60,388 nt of DNA from an uncultured Ignavibacteria bacterium (GCA_937870915.1 CALMZQ010000130.1:1-60388); one strand, 5' to 3'. Positions 49,575 through 59,167 are shown, counted from the first letter of the stretch. Notes: generated by a model not told the origin, from the letters alone. Program-made: numbers and translations.

Positions 49575-51943
49575 ATGTCGTTGCACAGTCCGTTGACTGG
49601 ATCGTGAGGTTGCCTCGTATGCCGATAGGGTGGCAGGTGGGTACGTCTCGCGTTGTGGAAGATGTTGTACGCCACCGAATCTTCACGCTGGGATGGAAGC
49701 GCGGCACAACGTTGATGTCTGAAGATGGGGGTAGGACGTGGAGTGGTGAATATTCTATCTACACCGATGTGGTGGGGAAGAATGCCAACCTTATCGTCTT
49801 GGCCGACGGCACGTATCTCTATCATGGTCAAACGCCGTTCAATCAGCGCGTGGCGGTTGTGTCTTCGGACGGTGGTGAAACATGGCGGAAGCTCACAGAG
49901 GATCCGCGTGTTCTGAAGGAGGGAATTCACAATGGTATCGTTGAGTTCATAGAGCCTCATTACATCACGGCCTTTGATTCGAGTGTGAACAGTGGCGGTA
50001 CCAGCAAACTTCTCAGCGCAGATCTTGGCATAACGTGGCGACCGTTTCCGATGCAACCGCTTGATAGTGGCGTGGTCTCGTTCGTGTGGCATCAGGCAGC
50101 CCCCTACATCATCTATTGGTCGGGCAGGACGCATTGGTATCGTTGTGATGTGCGCACGGATACGGTGTGGAGCACTACGTCCGTCCCTACAGAGCTTGAC
50201 GGGGCAGTGGAGTTGGGAGCTTCCGTAGTTGGATCAATGAACGGTCGACTTGCCTACATGGTCCACGTTGATAGCGCCGTCACCGTAACCGACCACAGTA
50301 TTCTATCAGCAGTAGCCATCACTGACAGCACTGCCTATGTGTTCGATAGTGCCGGATGTACCTATGAGATCCAGCCACGAACAGGATCGATCCGACGACT
50401 CTCATGTGTGAACGTCTCGTCAACGGGAAGGCAACTTGCACTTGATCTGGCCTCAAAGTATGGCAACCGAGTACTTGCCGTTTGGAGAGATGCAGCGGAC
50501 ACCTGGATCATGGAAGAGTTCGATCTTGTACGTGGCACGTCAACGATCAACACCACACGGTATCGTCGTTCGCCAGTGCTTTACAACAATTCCTCGCCCC
50601 TTACCTACATGGGTGATAAGGGGCTGTTTATGATCACAGACCAACCTCCAAAGTTCAGAGAGGTTGTGCGAACGCTTGATCTTGGGTCGACGTGGATCCT
50701 CAGCGACTCTATCGACGTAAAGGATCTTGAACCGGCATTTCTGCCGATGTCGAGCGCAGTTCAGACCGAGAGCGGAGAACTGCTTCTTCAGTCAGGGTTC
50801 GACCATCTGCTCCGCAAGGAGGACGACCAGTGGAAGGAGCGAATGCAATACCTGACAACGGGGCATGAACGCGTTCTGGAACGTAAGCCTATGATGTTCA
50901 TGGATGAGGATGATGTGCTTGTGCCGGGTGCGATGCTGCTGAAGCTCGACCCAACCACGTGTGCGTTTGTGGATACTGTTCTTCCACGTCGGGCCACGTT
51001 CATGCGTCGACTCACCGATGATATGCTGGCAGCCGGTAATGATTCCCTTTGGTTGTCTTTTACCAACAAGCGCGAGTGGATCTACGTCCCGGCAGGACTC
51101 ACAGAGGTCAGACCTTCACAGCGCGGAAAGGTAAGTGATGTTGCCCGACTCGTGAACGGAGATCTCCTGTGTGCTATCCGTGGTGTTGACACCGTAGATC
51201 CTGCAGGCGTGCGAGGGATCCTCAAGCAAGGTGGGATCACGAAGAGCACTGATGACGGCGACACCTGGAGATGGACAGATTCTCTGCCGGAAGGGATGAC
51301 GCACGCAACAATGCTGTTCACTCTTCCGTCCGGGAATGTCCTTGCCCACTGCGCACGAGTGGTCAACGATCCGGTTTCGCCGCTCGTGGAATCTGCCGCA
51401 CTCCTTCGTAGTGTAGACAATGGAGCACAATGGACCATCGTTGCCCGAGACTTCCGCTCCAATATTCCATATCCCGATATGGAGCCAAATATTGTGCAGG
51501 TTGCTAACGGCGCAATCGTTGCAACGATGTACTCCGGTAACGTTGTTGTTTCATTCGATGATGGCGAGAATTGGGACGTAGTAGATGTTCCCGAGTTAGG
51601 AACTACACAGGTCAACAACATCTTACTCCGTAGAGATGGCACCCTTCTCATCTCCACCGATGTTGGCGTTGGCATACTTCGCATCCCCAGCGTAACGGCT
51701 GTTGATGAACATCGATCCACTTCCACCATACATCAGATCGCTGTGGATGGTGTCCTCCACTATCCATGGAAGGGGGCTCCTGCAACACTCACGATCCGTG
51801 ACCTCAACGGATGCACATACGCTGTGCATGCTGCCCAAACAGGAGACAATCGATTCGATGTAGCAAATCTTGTTCCCGGCGTTTATTCGATCACATGTGT
51901 CGGAGAACAGTCGCTTGAGCGTTCGCTATTCGTGAAGCCTTAA
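49517..51943 (+). CDS. Secreted Asp-box (BNR) beta-propeller protein with T9SS sorting domain
   Basis: 808 residues from the ATG at 49517. The signal peptide is MATMMKMLFVVAVVCSMYGNVVAQ. At least five Asp-box motifs (S-x-D-x-G-x-T-W) are visible: MSEDGGRTW, VSSDGGETW, KSTDDGDTW, RSVDNGAQW and VSFDDGENW, the turns of sialidase- or Vps10-like propellers. No sialidase Arg triad or FRIP motif was seen, so binding rather than catalysis is likelier. The C-terminal 80 residues (TIRDLNGCTYAVHAAQTGDNRFDVANLVPGVYSITCVGEQSLERSLFVKP) fit a type A T9SS sorting domain. It is a likely surface or secreted binding protein. Confidence 0.8.
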   Translation: MATMMKMLFVVAVVCSMYGNVVAQSVDWIVRLPRMPIGWQVGTSRVVEDVVRHRIFTLGWKRGTTLMSEDGGRTWSGEYSIYTDVVGKNANLIVLADGTYLYHGQTPFNQRVAVVSSDGGETWRKLTEDPRVLKEGIHNGIVEFIEPHYITAFDSSVNSGGTSKLLSADLGITWRPFPMQPLDSGVVSFVWHQAAPYIIYWSGRTHWYRCDVRTDTVWSTTSVPTELDGAVELGASVVGSMNGRLAYMVHVDSAVTVTDHSILSAVAITDSTAYVFDSAGCTYEIQPRTGSIRRLSCVNVSSTGRQLALDLASKYGNRVLAVWRDAADTWIMEEFDLVRGTSTINTTRYRRSPVLYNNSSPLTYMGDKGLFMITDQPPKFREVVRTLDLGSTWILSDSIDVKDLEPAFLPMSSAVQTESGELLLQSGFDHLLRKEDDQWKERMQYLTTGHERVLERKPMMFMDEDDVLVPGAMLLKLDPTTCAFVDTVLPRRATFMRRLTDDMLAAGNDSLWLSFTNKREWIYVPAGLTEVRPSQRGKVSDVARLVNGDLLCAIRGVDTVDPAGVRGILKQGGITKSTDDGDTWRWTDSLPEGMTHATMLFTLPSGNVLAHCARVVNDPVSPLVESAALLRSVDNGAQWTIVARDFRSNIPYPDMEPNIVQVANGAIVATMYSGNVVVSFDDGENWDVVDVPELGTTQVNNILLRRDGTLLISTDVGVGILRIPSVTAVDEHRSTSTIHQIAVDGVLHYPWKGAPATLTIRDLNGCTYAVHAAQTGDNRFDVANLVPGVYSITCVGEQSLERSLFVKP

Positions 51944-51947
51944 ACGA

Positions 51948-52220
51948 CTAGGCAGCCTTATTCAGACGTAGTTGTGCGTCGTAGAGGTCGCACGATATCT
52001 GCAGATTCATCCAAAAGTGCGGCGAGTTTTTGAACGCTCGTGCAAGAAGAATGGCCGTTTCGGCAGACACGGCTCGCTTGCCATTGATGATCGTGTTGAT
52101 TCGCTGAATCGAGACACCGAGTTTCTCTGCGAGCTCCACCTGTGTCATGGACATAGGAATCAGAAACTCCTCGAGTAGAACTTCCCCGGGGTGCGTGGGC
52201 CTTCTATTATTTGGTGACAT
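51948..52220 (-). CDS. higA: HigA-family antitoxin (XRE HTH), toxin partner not seen
   Basis: 90 residues: RPTHPGEVLLEEFLIPMSMTQVELAEKLGVSIQRINTIINGKRAVSAETAILLARAFKNSPHFWMNLQISCDL is the HigA signature, an XRE-type helix-turn-helix. In higBA operons the RelE-like toxin gene lies just upstream, but the 151 nt between this gene and the TonB receptor hold no HigB-like frame on either strand. It could be an orphan antitoxin or a plain regulator. A direct repeat of TTAACG overlapping a TAAGTTCG box upstream suggests autoregulation. Confidence 0.92.
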   Translation of the reverse strand: MSPNNRRPTHPGEVLLEEFLIPMSMTQVELAEKLGVSIQRINTIINGKRAVSAETAILLARAFKNSPHFWMNLQISCDLYDAQLRLNKAA

Positions 52221-52249
52221 TGCTCATTCCTCAACGATGGTATTGCAGC

Positions 52250-52268
52250 CGAACTTAACGCATTAACG
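52250..52268 (-). promoter_or_regulatory. Candidate higA promoter/operator
   Basis: On the minus strand TAAGTTCG (52257-52250) resembles a -7 box. TTAACG occurs at 52255-52260 and 52263-52268 on the plus strand (8-nt period) and overlaps it, as expected for an autorepressed antitoxin gene. Confidence 0.35.
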
Positions 52269-52371
52269 TATAGCATGAAGTGCAATCCGTGCGGACGAAT
52301 ATCAGCGTCCTCTTGCAACCTTCTGTAGGACGTGCCGTACCGCCTGAATCCAATAATTCAGGAGTGCTGCA

Positions 52372-54792
52372 ATGTCTCTGGTACTTGTCTCGTGTTTGAT
52401 CGGGCTCCTTGCCCCTCCAGAAACTGATGACAGAACATATGTTGTGAAGGGGCTTGTTGTGAGTGCCCGAGACTCATCCCGAATGGCCATGGCAAACGTG
52501 GCAATGCTCAACCCTCAGGACTCCTCGGTCCGTAAGGGAGTGGTGGCCAAGAAGGACGGGAGTTTTATGATCACCGATGTTGAAGGATTGGATCATCTTC
52601 TGCGAGTTTCTTATGCCGGACACCACGCGGCATATCGTGCTCTTGAGGATCTTATGACAAATACGGGAAGTGATACCATCGATGTCGGAGTAGTTGCTTT
52701 GGAGTCCACTACGACAAACGTGGTGGAAGTGACAGCAGAACGCCCCCTCGTTGAATATCAAGACGGTAAGAAGATCTTCAATGTCACTGAGTCCATTACA
52801 ACGGCAGGGGGCAATGCATTGGACGTGTTGAAGCAAGTTCCTACGGTGAATGTTGATCTCGAGGGAAACGTAACCGTACAGGGAATGCAGGGCGTGAATA
52901 TCATGATCGACGGGAAACCTCTATCGGCGTATGGGAATGCAAATCAGATATTGAAAACTCTTCCGGCAGGAGTGTTGGAGAAGGTTGAGGTAGTAACGAA
53001 TCCAGGATCGAAGTACGATGCACAGGGGCAGGGTGGTATCCTGAATATCGTGTTAAAGAAACAGCGGAAATCCGGATTTAACGGAATTGTGGACCTTAAC
53101 CTTGGCATCTACGACAACTATAGCGGCTCCACAACCATGAACTCACGCAACGATGGTGTGAACTTCTTTGGAGGAGCCGATTTCTATTTGGCCAGGCAGC
53201 GCAGATACAGAAATGTGGAAAGTACCTTCGATGACGGAACGGGGCTTCTTCGCACCGGTACATCACATAACAACAATCATTCATACGGACTCAGGCTAGG
53301 CTCCGATATCACGTTTGACAGTGTGCATAGTCTTACGATCAGTGCTGAAGCACGGGCCAACAATGGAACCAACCAAGATCCCTGGTTGAACTCCTTCACC
53401 AGTACCGATGGGTTGGCCCCCTCGCATAGCTCTATGGACCAGACAAGTGGGGGGCCGAATAATACGCTCGGATTCACGGGGACCTATACGATGCATGTGG
53501 GTCCAAAGGATCACGACCTAGTTGCCAACGTGTATTTCTATCCGGACAACTACGATATCACCAATACGTTAGTAACCACACCAACAACATCCACGGGAGA
53601 GCCTATTGGTGCGGCCACCGGTAGAAGGTCGCAAACAGTTGGTATTGGGTCCTACTTCGAGGCACTCGCTGACTATTCGTGGCCGATCACGTCGTCTCTT
53701 CGTATCGGTATGGGCGTAGATGCAACACTGCAATTCATCGATTCTGAATTCAACTTCTCGGAGTTAGATGCAGTAAACAATGTATTCGTCCCAGCGGTTG
53801 CACTGTCCAATGGGGCTAAGCACTACGATGATGTGTATGCAGCTTATGTAGATGCTTCTGAACAATTCGGCGATCTTAATGTACGCATTGGCTTGCGTGG
53901 AGAACACACTCGAAATCAGTTTGAGAATAGGGATACACCTGCCCAGAACTTTGACCGATCATTTGGGAATCTCTTCCCAAGCATGAGTGCGAGCTATTCC
54001 TTCACACCCGAGCAGAGTCTGCAGCTCTCCTATTCGCGACGTATCAATCGTCCGTCGGGCCCGCAACTAAATCCCTATCTCGATGTGACTGATTCACTGT
54101 ATTGGAGGACGGGCAATGCGGCCCTAATGCCTGCCTACATCAATTCACTCCAATTTGGCGTGTTGCAGTATATCGACGCATCGGTGGTGAACGTAGAAGC
54201 GTTCTATAGGCTAACTGAGAATATGATTAACCTGCGATTCAGGGAGGAGGTAAAACCAGGCGTGCTGTTGGAGCGCCCATATAACTTTGGTCAGGGCATT
54301 TCCTACGGAGTATCAGGATCTGCCAATCTCTCCCTCGCCCCTTGGCTTAGTGTTAACAGCGAACTGAGCTATTATTATCAAGAAGCCGGCGGAACGTTTA
54401 AGGGTCAAACCTATGAAAGCACAGGGTATGGCTGGAATGCGCGTGTGATCGCAAACGCAACATTGCCACTTGACATCAAGAGTCAGGTCTTCTTTGACTA
54501 TACAGCTCCGCAAGTGATCCCACAAGGGGAGCGAATGCAGTTCTCCATGTTTAGTCTGTCGATGAACCGCGAGTTCAAGGAGCAGCATCTTACCGTTGGT
54601 TTGAACTGGATGGACATTTTCAACAGCGCGCAGTATGGCGGCAGTGTGTCCGGCCCGGGCTTCTCAACCGACCTCTTGAACAGGCGAGACTATCCACTGG
54701 TGAGTCTCAATCTGTCATACCGCATCAACGACTATAAGGGGCCTAGACCACGGCAAACACCCGGCGTTGGTGGTGGAGGAAATACGATCTAA
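52372..54792 (+). CDS. TonB-dependent receptor-like outer-membrane protein (OMP_b-brl_3 type)
   Basis: 806 residues. A carboxypeptidase-regulatory-like domain (about 22-110: YVVKGLVVSARDSSRMAMANV and KKDGSFMITDV) is followed by a plug domain (NALDVLKQVPTVNVDLEGNVTVQGMQGVNIMIDGKPL, VVTNPGSKYDAQGQGGILNIVLKK) and a barrel of about 550 residues. The ribosome binding site is AGGAG at 52360-52364. The signal peptide (MSLVLVSCLIGLLAPP) is oddly short and has no positive residue. An in-frame TAA at 52354 rules out an earlier start. The imported substrate is unknown, and no SusD-like partner is adjacent. Confidence 0.88.
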   Translation: MSLVLVSCLIGLLAPPETDDRTYVVKGLVVSARDSSRMAMANVAMLNPQDSSVRKGVVAKKDGSFMITDVEGLDHLLRVSYAGHHAAYRALEDLMTNTGSDTIDVGVVALESTTTNVVEVTAERPLVEYQDGKKIFNVTESITTAGGNALDVLKQVPTVNVDLEGNVTVQGMQGVNIMIDGKPLSAYGNANQILKTLPAGVLEKVEVVTNPGSKYDAQGQGGILNIVLKKQRKSGFNGIVDLNLGIYDNYSGSTTMNSRNDGVNFFGGADFYLARQRRYRNVESTFDDGTGLLRTGTSHNNNHSYGLRLGSDITFDSVHSLTISAEARANNGTNQDPWLNSFTSTDGLAPSHSSMDQTSGGPNNTLGFTGTYTMHVGPKDHDLVANVYFYPDNYDITNTLVTTPTTSTGEPIGAATGRRSQTVGIGSYFEALADYSWPITSSLRIGMGVDATLQFIDSEFNFSELDAVNNVFVPAVALSNGAKHYDDVYAAYVDASEQFGDLNVRIGLRGEHTRNQFENRDTPAQNFDRSFGNLFPSMSASYSFTPEQSLQLSYSRRINRPSGPQLNPYLDVTDSLYWRTGNAALMPAYINSLQFGVLQYIDASVVNVEAFYRLTENMINLRFREEVKPGVLLERPYNFGQGISYGVSGSANLSLAPWLSVNSELSYYYQEAGGTFKGQTYESTGYGWNARVIANATLPLDIKSQVFFDYTAPQVIPQGERMQFSMFSLSMNREFKEQHLTVGLNWMDIFNSAQYGGSVSGPGFSTDLLNRRDYPLVSLNLSYRINDYKGPRPRQTPGVGGGGNTI

Positions 54793-54957
54793 TTCTGAAC
54801 TCTCGGAAACTTCTCAAGAGTATCGGTGTTGTTATGCTTGGTGACACACACTACCAGGGCATGCGTGTTGCGTAATGATCATGACTTCGGGTTCGGTAAA
54901 ACGTGCAGCCGGATTCACCACGCATGATCGTTTCGTGGACATGCATGCTTCTGTGTT

Positions 54958-55920
54958 TTAGAACCAACGTGCCGCCGTCTCCGGGACATACCAATTGGCG
55001 TGATGTCCGGGCTGGTGAGCCCCTTGTTCCTGTGAGCGCATAATGATCACAGTGTCATCCACAGTTGCGTGGATCAGCCATTCGTGCCCAATGAACTCTA
55101 CGGCTGTTACGAGCACATGGAGAGCAATGGAGTTTGGTGACGGGGCAAGCTCTATCTTCTCCGGGCGGACGCCCAGCGTCCTACCGTTGTACGGTATGAG
55201 ATTCATTGATGGACTGCCGGTGAACGAAGCAACGAACGGAGTTGCCGGCCTATCGTAGATCTCTGAGGGTGTGCCTACTTGTTGAAGAATTCCGTCGTTC
55301 AGAATAGCCATGCGGTCGCTCATCGTCATGGCCTCTACCTGGTCATGTGTAACGTAGACTGTTGTAACACCCAGAGCCCGTTGCAATGATCGGATCTCTG
55401 TGCGCATATGTGCACGAAGTTGAGCATCGAGATTGGAGAGTGGCTCATCGAACAAGAACACGCGTGGCTGACGGATGATGGCGCGCCCAACAGCAACACG
55501 CTGACGTTGTCCGCCAGAGAGTTGTTTCGGCCTTCGGTCAAGCATAGACTCTAGGCTTAACATCGAGGCTACTTCCCGTACACGAGCAGTGATTTTCTCC
55601 TTTGGCTCTTTACGAATTGCCAGAGGGAAGGCAAGGTTTTCAAACACTGTGAGGTGCGGATACAAGGCATAGTTCTGAAAGACCATGCCTACGTCTCGTT
55701 GACGCGGCTCAACGTCATTCATCACATCTTCGTCGAAGCTTACGGTACCGCTTGTAACAGACTCTAGTCCGGCGATCATGCGCAGCAAGGTGCTCTTTCC
55801 GCAGCCGGATGGACCTACCAAGACAAAGAACTCGCCCGGTTCGATGGTGAAAGACACATCGCGTAGCGGATGCACGGTGTCATACGATTTGCTGACGTTG
55901 TGGAAGCTGATCCGTGTCAT
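54958..55920 (-). CDS. ABC transporter ATP-binding protein (MalK/UgpC/PotA type)
   Basis: 320 residues. Walker [10 protein letters not shown] (about 37-45), Q-loop [23 protein letters not shown], signature [15 protein letters not shown], Walker [18 protein letters not shown]-loop [13 protein letters not shown] and a C-terminal TOBE-like domain ([16 protein letters not shown]). This subclass powers uptake of sugars, glycerol phosphate, polyamines, iron or sulfate. No permease or binding protein lies in the window, so its partners are elsewhere. It follows the J-protein gene by 11 nt, probably in one operon. Confidence 0.94.
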   Translation of the reverse strand: MTRISFHNVSKSYDTVHPLRDVSFTIEPGEFFVLVGPSGCGKSTLLRMIAGLESVTSGTVSFDEDVMNDVEPRQRDVGMVFQNYALYPHLTVFENLAFPLAIRKEPKEKITARVREVASMLSLESMLDRRPKQLSGGQRQRVAVGRAIIRQPRVFLFDEPLSNLDAQLRAHMRTEIRSLQRALGVTTVYVTHDQVEAMTMSDRMAILNDGILQQVGTPSEIYDRPATPFVASFTGSPSMNLIPYNGRTLGVRPEKIELAPSPNSIALHVLVTAVEFIGHEWLIHATVDDTVIIMRSQEQGAHQPGHHANWYVPETAARWF

Positions 55921-55931
55921 GTGTTACCTGA

Positions 55932-56783
55932 TCACAAGCCGAGATCACGAAGCTTCTCTGCCAGCTCTCGTTGTTCATCGGTTAATGGTGTTGGAATAGT
56001 CACCGAAAGCTCAACATACAGGTCTCCTCGCGAATTCTCCACCCCATACACCGGCATGCCCTGCCCCTTAATCCTAAGGACCTTGCCGTTCTGTGTTCCC
56101 GGAGGAATGGTGAGTGCAATGGTTCCCTTCAATGTGGCAACCGGATGTTTTTCACCAAGGAGTGCAGTTGTTAGCGGAATACTCTCCTTTACATGCAGAT
56201 CGTTGCCCCTGCGTTCAAAACGTGAATGGGGCTCTATGGTCACCTCCATCTCGCCGTTTGGAATACGTAGACGCTGACCAGAGGCAACGCCCGGTTTGAA
56301 GGTCACATCCACCTTTGTGCCGTCGATTGCAAATCGTTTTGAGACACCGGTAAATGCTTCTGCCAGAGTAAGTGTTATGGCATATACTTTTGGAGGAGCC
56401 GGACGTGGTTGCGTGCTTCGCGTGCGTGTTGTGCGACCGCCCCCTCCGCCGAATAGTTCAGAGAGGAGATCTCCAAAAGAGGTGCCGGAGAACATATCTC
56501 CAACGTCGTCCATGGAAACCTGTGGCCCTCCCGGACGAGTTCTACCACCGCGTTGATAGGCCGAAGTTTGAGAGGAGAGCTGATCGTATTTGGCACGTTT
56601 TGTTTTGTCGGATAAAACCTCGTAGGCCTCACTGATGCGCTTGAATTTCTCCTCAGCACCTGCCTTATCAGGGTTGGTGTCGGGGTGATACTGTCGCGCA
56701 AGTTTGCGAAAGGCTTTTTTAATCTCTTCATCCGAGGCCGTACGTTCGATCTCGAGTTCCTTGTAATAATCGTTGAAGTTCAT
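55932..56783 (-). CDS. J-domain protein of CbpA/DnaJ type II
   Basis: 283 residues from the ATG at 56783. The J domain (1-70) has [44 protein letters not shown] with an intact HPD. A Gly/Phe-poor linker with [11 protein letters not shown] follows. Two C-terminal beta domains ([41 protein letters not shown], then [16 protein letters not shown]) complete it. There is no zinc finger, so it is CbpA-like. It would stimulate a DnaK ATPase. The start overlaps the upstream stop (TGATG), so the two are coupled. Confidence 0.93.
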   Translation of the reverse strand: MNFNDYYKELEIERTASDEEIKKAFRKLARQYHPDTNPDKAGAEEKFKRISEAYEVLSDKTKRAKYDQLSSQTSAYQRGGRTRPGGPQVSMDDVGDMFSGTSFGDLLSELFGGGGGRTTRTRSTQPRPAPPKVYAITLTLAEAFTGVSKRFAIDGTKVDVTFKPGVASGQRLRIPNGEMEVTIEPHSRFERRGNDLHVKESIPLTTALLGEKHPVATLKGTIALTIPPGTQNGKVLRIKGQGMPVYGVENSRGDLYVELSVTIPTPLTDEQRELAEKLRDLGL

Positions 56784-57124
56784 CAGAGCACATCTCCGAT
56801 CGAAAGACCGAACCATTTGTCGAGGTAGAGGGCAAAGAGCACTGCAAAAACCAAGATGATGAAGAAGATCACACCAATTACGCGGCCAGCTCCGCTCCTG
56901 GTTTGCTGCATGCTTATTTTGACCACTGCTTCTGTTGCACGTTCTGTGTAGGCAAAGACCGGAACAAAAATCAGGACGATGATGCCCATACCAAGCCACG
57001 TGGAGGTGATCGGTCTGAAGCGTTCAGTTTCTTGCAGGAGTCGGTCTTCGAGTAGGCCCGTGAGCAGGTACGACACCAAGACGGTGACGGTAAAGATGAC
57101 GGCCTTCGTCACGTATTTCATCAT
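56783..57124 (-). CDS. Small three-helix membrane protein
   Basis: 113 residues with three predicted membrane helices (about 7-23, 43-60 and 82-102). No family is recognised. It is the first gene of the membrane protein, J protein and ABC ATPase operon, coupled by TGATG. Its start (57124) abuts the divergent lipoprotein gene. Confidence 0.65.
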   Translation of the reverse strand: MMKYVTKAVIFTVTVLVSYLLTGLLEDRLLQETERFRPITSTWLGMGIIVLIFVPVFAYTERATEAVVKISMQQTRSGAGRVIGVIFFIILVFAVLFALYLDKWFGLSIGDVL

Positions 57125-57139
57125 GTGATTGAGTTCTCT

Positions 57140-58177
57140 ATGAAGTCCAAACTTACGGCTCGGAGCATCGTTCTCATTGCAATGGTGTGTTTGGCATCGT
57201 GGAGCATTGTCTCTTGCGAGGGATCAGCTGTGAATCCTGCCGGTTGTCCAGACGAAAAGGACATCCTATCTACCATCACAGATGTTGATGGTGTCACCTA
57301 CACCATTGCTAGAGACGGATATGTCTACAAGAACGTGGGCAGCGGTTGCGAGCAAGTTCTGAAATACTTCGAACCCGGATTTGAAGCAGCGAATTATGAG
57401 CGGAGAGGGGATACCGTTTACTACAAAACCCCGCAGGGTCTCTTTCCGGCTAGGAATACATTCATCGAATCATGGGATCGGTATGACACGTTTACCAGCG
57501 TGTTTATTCAATCTCCCCAGCACGCGGACCGCTACTGGAATACGATGACGTTGCAAAGCCCCCTTGCACCCTCAGTCAGTGACTATATAGCCTTGCGAAC
57601 GTGTATTCTTGATGGAACGTGCACGTTCCGTGACAATAGGATTGACCTTGTGCCCGACCCAACGAACACGGCCAATACAGTTGTGAAGTTCACTGCCGTA
57701 GCGCCATCGATCGGAATGGTAACTTCAAAGTCATCAATAGAGAGTACAACAGCGTTTTTCAAACGGGGTAGTGAGTTGTGGTATGAGGCGCGGTACTTTT
57801 TCCGTTCGCAACTACCATATAGTATCGCAGACTTTGAGAGCGGATGGATCGATCAGTCGCCCGGACCTCGCATTATCATCAGCGGGGGAGCACTTGCCAT
57901 AGAAAATAAGTTCGGGAACAAGCTCATGTTCCGTCAGGCAACACCAATACCCATCCCGATTGGCAAGTGGATAAAGGTAAAGGTCCACTTTGTCTTTCAT
58001 GAAGAGAACGGTCGCATTGAGCTTTGGCAGGATGGAATACGAGTGTTGGACGTTGATGCACCAACATTGCCTCTCTCTATCGCGATACAGAACAACATTG
58101 AAGTTGGGATCTCCGCAACATCGCAGGCCTGCGAAGTGTTTGTGGACGATGTACGTCTCTCGCCACTACCGCTCTAG
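57140..58177 (+). CDS. Lipoprotein with C-terminal concanavalin-like (LamG/heparin-lyase-like) domain
   Basis: 345 residues from the ATG at 57140; the frame opens earlier at GTG 57125. Lipobox SIVSC. The N-terminal 80 residues are beta-rich (TDVDGVTYTIARDGYVYKN). From about residue 150 a jelly-roll pattern appears (DNRIDLVPDPTNTANTVVKFTAVA, ELWYEARYFF, GKWIKVKVHFVFHEENGRIELWQDGIRVLDVDAP, VFVDDVRLSPLPL) like LamG or polysaccharide lyase family 20 proteins. A carbohydrate-binding or -cleaving role is a guess from the fold. The end overlaps the convergent channel gene by 4 nt. Confidence 0.7.
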   Translation: MKSKLTARSIVLIAMVCLASWSIVSCEGSAVNPAGCPDEKDILSTITDVDGVTYTIARDGYVYKNVGSGCEQVLKYFEPGFEAANYERRGDTVYYKTPQGLFPARNTFIESWDRYDTFTSVFIQSPQHADRYWNTMTLQSPLAPSVSDYIALRTCILDGTCTFRDNRIDLVPDPTNTANTVVKFTAVAPSIGMVTSKSSIESTTAFFKRGSELWYEARYFFRSQLPYSIADFESGWIDQSPGPRIIISGGALAIENKFGNKLMFRQATPIPIPIGKWIKVKVHFVFHEENGRIELWQDGIRVLDVDAPTLPLSIAIQNNIEVGISATSQACEVFVDDVRLSPLPL

Positions 58178-59148
58178 AGGGGGCTTGGCGGTTCGTCCAG
58201 CGGTGCCTGAATGGTTGCTAGCGGATAGAGTTCCATTGGAGTTGTGTCGTGCACGCGGTCCACATGGACCGTCACATCGCCTGAGTCGAGCGTTTCGAAC
58301 ATGGAAACATACTTCGCCCCCTCCAAGATCTCTTGAGGTCTGTAGGAGTATCGTGAATAGAACTGTTGTCCAACCGTATCGTCGAACGCGGTGAGGATCA
58401 CTAGGAACTCAGCGTTACGTTGCACCAGATCTGAGAGGCGAAGTCCGGAGAGGGGGCTGTCAGATGTGATCGTATGAACAAGCGTCCAATTAATCGCAAG
58501 TGAACTGATATGTGGGATGTCGAGGTTGAGTTGATAGTAGCGTCTGTTGTGTTGTGATTCATTCGGATCCTGCATCACCATGATCAAACTTGCTGTGCTG
58601 TCCATCACAACGCTCGAACGCTCATTCACCAGTCTACACATGAATGCGTTGTATCCGTCGCGATGAGGTCCTAGAACCGCTTTGTCGGCGAACGTTATTC
58701 GTGGCTTGATGCGCGAGAACCTACCAAATGAAATGCCCGTGAAGATTCCAAAGATGAAAAGTCCGGCCAGAGCTTCCAGAGAAGCTATCGCACTAACAAG
58801 GGGCGAACCAGGCGCAAGGTTCCCATATCCTACCGTGGTGAGTGTCTGTGCGCTGAAGAACATTGCATCGGAGAGTTCCATCCACCAATCGCCGTTGGTG
58901 GCGTTGAGAATCTGGTTTGTGCCGATGAGCATGTAGAATGTGCCAAAGACGGCGTTAACAACAATGTAGAGGACTAGCGTAAGGCCGAGGTACTTTGTCC
59001 ACGACCACATGAGCGCGGCGTGGTAGAGATCCGACCAGTGGAATCTATCGCCCGTGCGACCAACATTCAGAGAACCATCTCTCTTTACGATGCGACCCGT
59101 ACCGCCGAGTTTGATCCCGAAGCCGGGGTCGTTGATCTGTTTAGCCAT
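58174..59148 (-). CDS. Inward-rectifier potassium channel (KirBac type)
   Basis: 324 residues. An amphipathic slide-helix region (WSDLYHAALMWSWTKYL) precedes TM1 (YLGLTLVLYIVVNAVFGTFYML). The pore helix and selectivity filter are FFSAQTLTTVGYGNLAPG, and TM2 is SAIASLEALAGLFIFGIFTGISFGRFS. A C-terminal immunoglobulin-like cytoplasmic domain of about 180 residues (RITFADKAVLGPHRDGYNAFMCRLVNERSS and so on) matches Kir channels. It carries potassium across the inner membrane. The gene is monocistronic by position. Confidence 0.93.
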   Translation of the reverse strand: MAKQINDPGFGIKLGGTGRIVKRDGSLNVGRTGDRFHWSDLYHAALMWSWTKYLGLTLVLYIVVNAVFGTFYMLIGTNQILNATNGDWWMELSDAMFFSAQTLTTVGYGNLAPGSPLVSAIASLEALAGLFIFGIFTGISFGRFSRIKPRITFADKAVLGPHRDGYNAFMCRLVNERSSVVMDSTASLIMVMQDPNESQHNRRYYQLNLDIPHISSLAINWTLVHTITSDSPLSGLRLSDLVQRNAEFLVILTAFDDTVGQQFYSRYSYRPQEILEGAKYVSMFETLDSGDVTVHVDRVHDTTPMELYPLATIQAPLDEPPSPL

Positions 59149-59167
59149 GAATGTTGCTACTCTTACA

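Noticed and set aside
49478-51729. Long minus-strand frames (about 215-218 codons) opposite the Asp-box propeller gene
   Set aside because: Shadow frames of a well-supported gene; no signal, domain or ribosome binding site.
54793-54957. A possible RNA gene or regulator in the 165-bp gap after the TonB-type receptor
   Set aside because: Only short GCATGC-type palindromes are present; no convincing stem-loop, promoter or frame was seen.
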